Assembly: GCA_016296785.1 (NCBI GenBank)
Contig: JAEDHX010000001.1
Location: 18,562-82,561, forward strand
Source of the DNA: Coprococcus sp.
Lineage (GTDB): Bacteria; Bacillota; Clostridia; Lachnospirales; Lachnospiraceae
DNA length: 64,000 nucleotides
Reading direction: 5' to 3'
Under the pieces are notes generated by a model, which was given only the letters and a program-made list of their open reading frames with translations, was not told the DNA's origin and made no database searches. Position numbers and translations under genes: made by a program. Of the stretch, positions 63,821 through 64,000 are shown in pieces (within the stretch, counting starts at the first letter, position 1; each line of letters opens with the position of its first letter).

Positions 63821-64000
63821 TTACTCATTTACTACAGGATAGATTGAAACCTGCTTCTTGTCTCTACCCTTTCTCTCAAATCTAACGATACCATCAGCAG
63901 TAGCAAATAATGTATCATCTCCGCCGATACCTACGTTAAGTCCTGGATGAATCTTTGTTCCGCGCTGTCTGTATAAAATATTACCAGCCTTTACGAACTG
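63821..64000 (-). CDS. rpmA: 50S ribosomal protein L27 (partial, N-terminus outside window)
   Basis: The - strand frame is open at the right edge and ends with TAA at 63823-63821. It encodes 59 visible residues including [40 protein letters not shown] and the end YPVVNE, the L27 family. The missing N-terminus would be about 30 residues. In Firmicutes L27 precedes obgE, as here. Confidence 0.95.
   Translation of the reverse strand, partial: QFVKAGNILYRQRGTKIHPGLNVGIGGDDTLFATADGIVRFERKGRDKKQVSIYPVVNE

Overview
The window is 64 kb of a low-GC, AT-rich Firmicute chromosome. Gene content and order (YqfC/YqfD/PhoH/YbeY, MiaB/MutS/MutL/MiaA/YnbB, MreCD/PBP2/MinCDE/RodA, YggS/SepF/DivIVA, RpmA/ObgE/YhbY/NadD/YqeK/RsfS, LexA/YneA) fit class Clostridia, most likely family Lachnospiraceae. 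A PurO-type IMP cyclohydrolase beside a stand-alone AICAR transformylase, and a HisF-like/HisIE fusion, also fit that family. I cannot fix the genus. There are no tRNA or rRNA genes, CRISPR arrays, insertion sequences or prophage. This is dense housekeeping chromosome with short intergenic gaps and many overlapping starts (ATGA or TAATG).

Layout. Nearly all genes from 1 to 54.8 kb are on the + strand. Region 1-7.7 kb holds the end of purine synthesis (PurO-like, PurH formyltransferase), a TPR protein, a small alarmone synthetase, an rRNA cytosine methyltransferase, a short-chain dehydrogenase, a membrane protein of unknown function, a pseudouridine synthase and RecU. Region 7.7-15.7 kb is a histidine operon (hisZ, hisG, hisD, hisB, HisF-like/HisIE fusion) followed by alaS, with a near-perfect sigma-A promoter and a palindrome in the leader. 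Region 15.7-24.6 kb has rpsU with its own promoter and terminator, the sporulation-type yqfC-yqfD pair, phoH, ybeY, a DUF3048 lipoprotein, a BofC-like protein, two flavoproteins and proB. Region 24.6-31.1 kb has ynzC, folate cyclo-ligase, proA, a MoxR/VWA/patatin trio and miaB. Region 31.1-38 kb is mismatch repair and tRNA modification (mutS, mutL, miaA) plus a YnbB-like PLP enzyme. Region 38-47.4 kb is a cell-shape and division block (radC, mreC, mreD, a very long PBP2, minC, minD, minE, rodA, mgsA, a DD-carboxypeptidase). Region 47.5-54.8 kb has a small P-loop protein, an orphan HlyD-like protein, yggS, sepF, divIVA, aroB, lspA, rluD and a cytidylate-kinase-like protein.

From 54.9 kb strands mix. 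A lone tyrosine recombinase (-) faces ttcA (+). A LysM protein of YneA type and an SCP2-domain protein are on the - strand, lexA is on the + strand, and a seven-gene - strand group runs back from rpmA at the window end to an HD-GYP protein.

The most notable observations are: (i) lexA is broken by a frameshift inside its helix-turn-helix, consistent with an 8-bp loss between short TGT repeats, although LexA boxes are intact in the promoters of lexA and yneA; (ii) the HisF-like/HisIE fusion; (iii) an approximately 230-residue insertion in PBP2; (iv) the MoxR-VWA-patatin module; (v) an orphan HlyD-like protein inside the divisome cluster; (vi) a palindromic intergenic element before mutS. I found no clearly new multi-gene defence or metabolic system. 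All coordinates and motifs come from reading the sequence; no database search was run.
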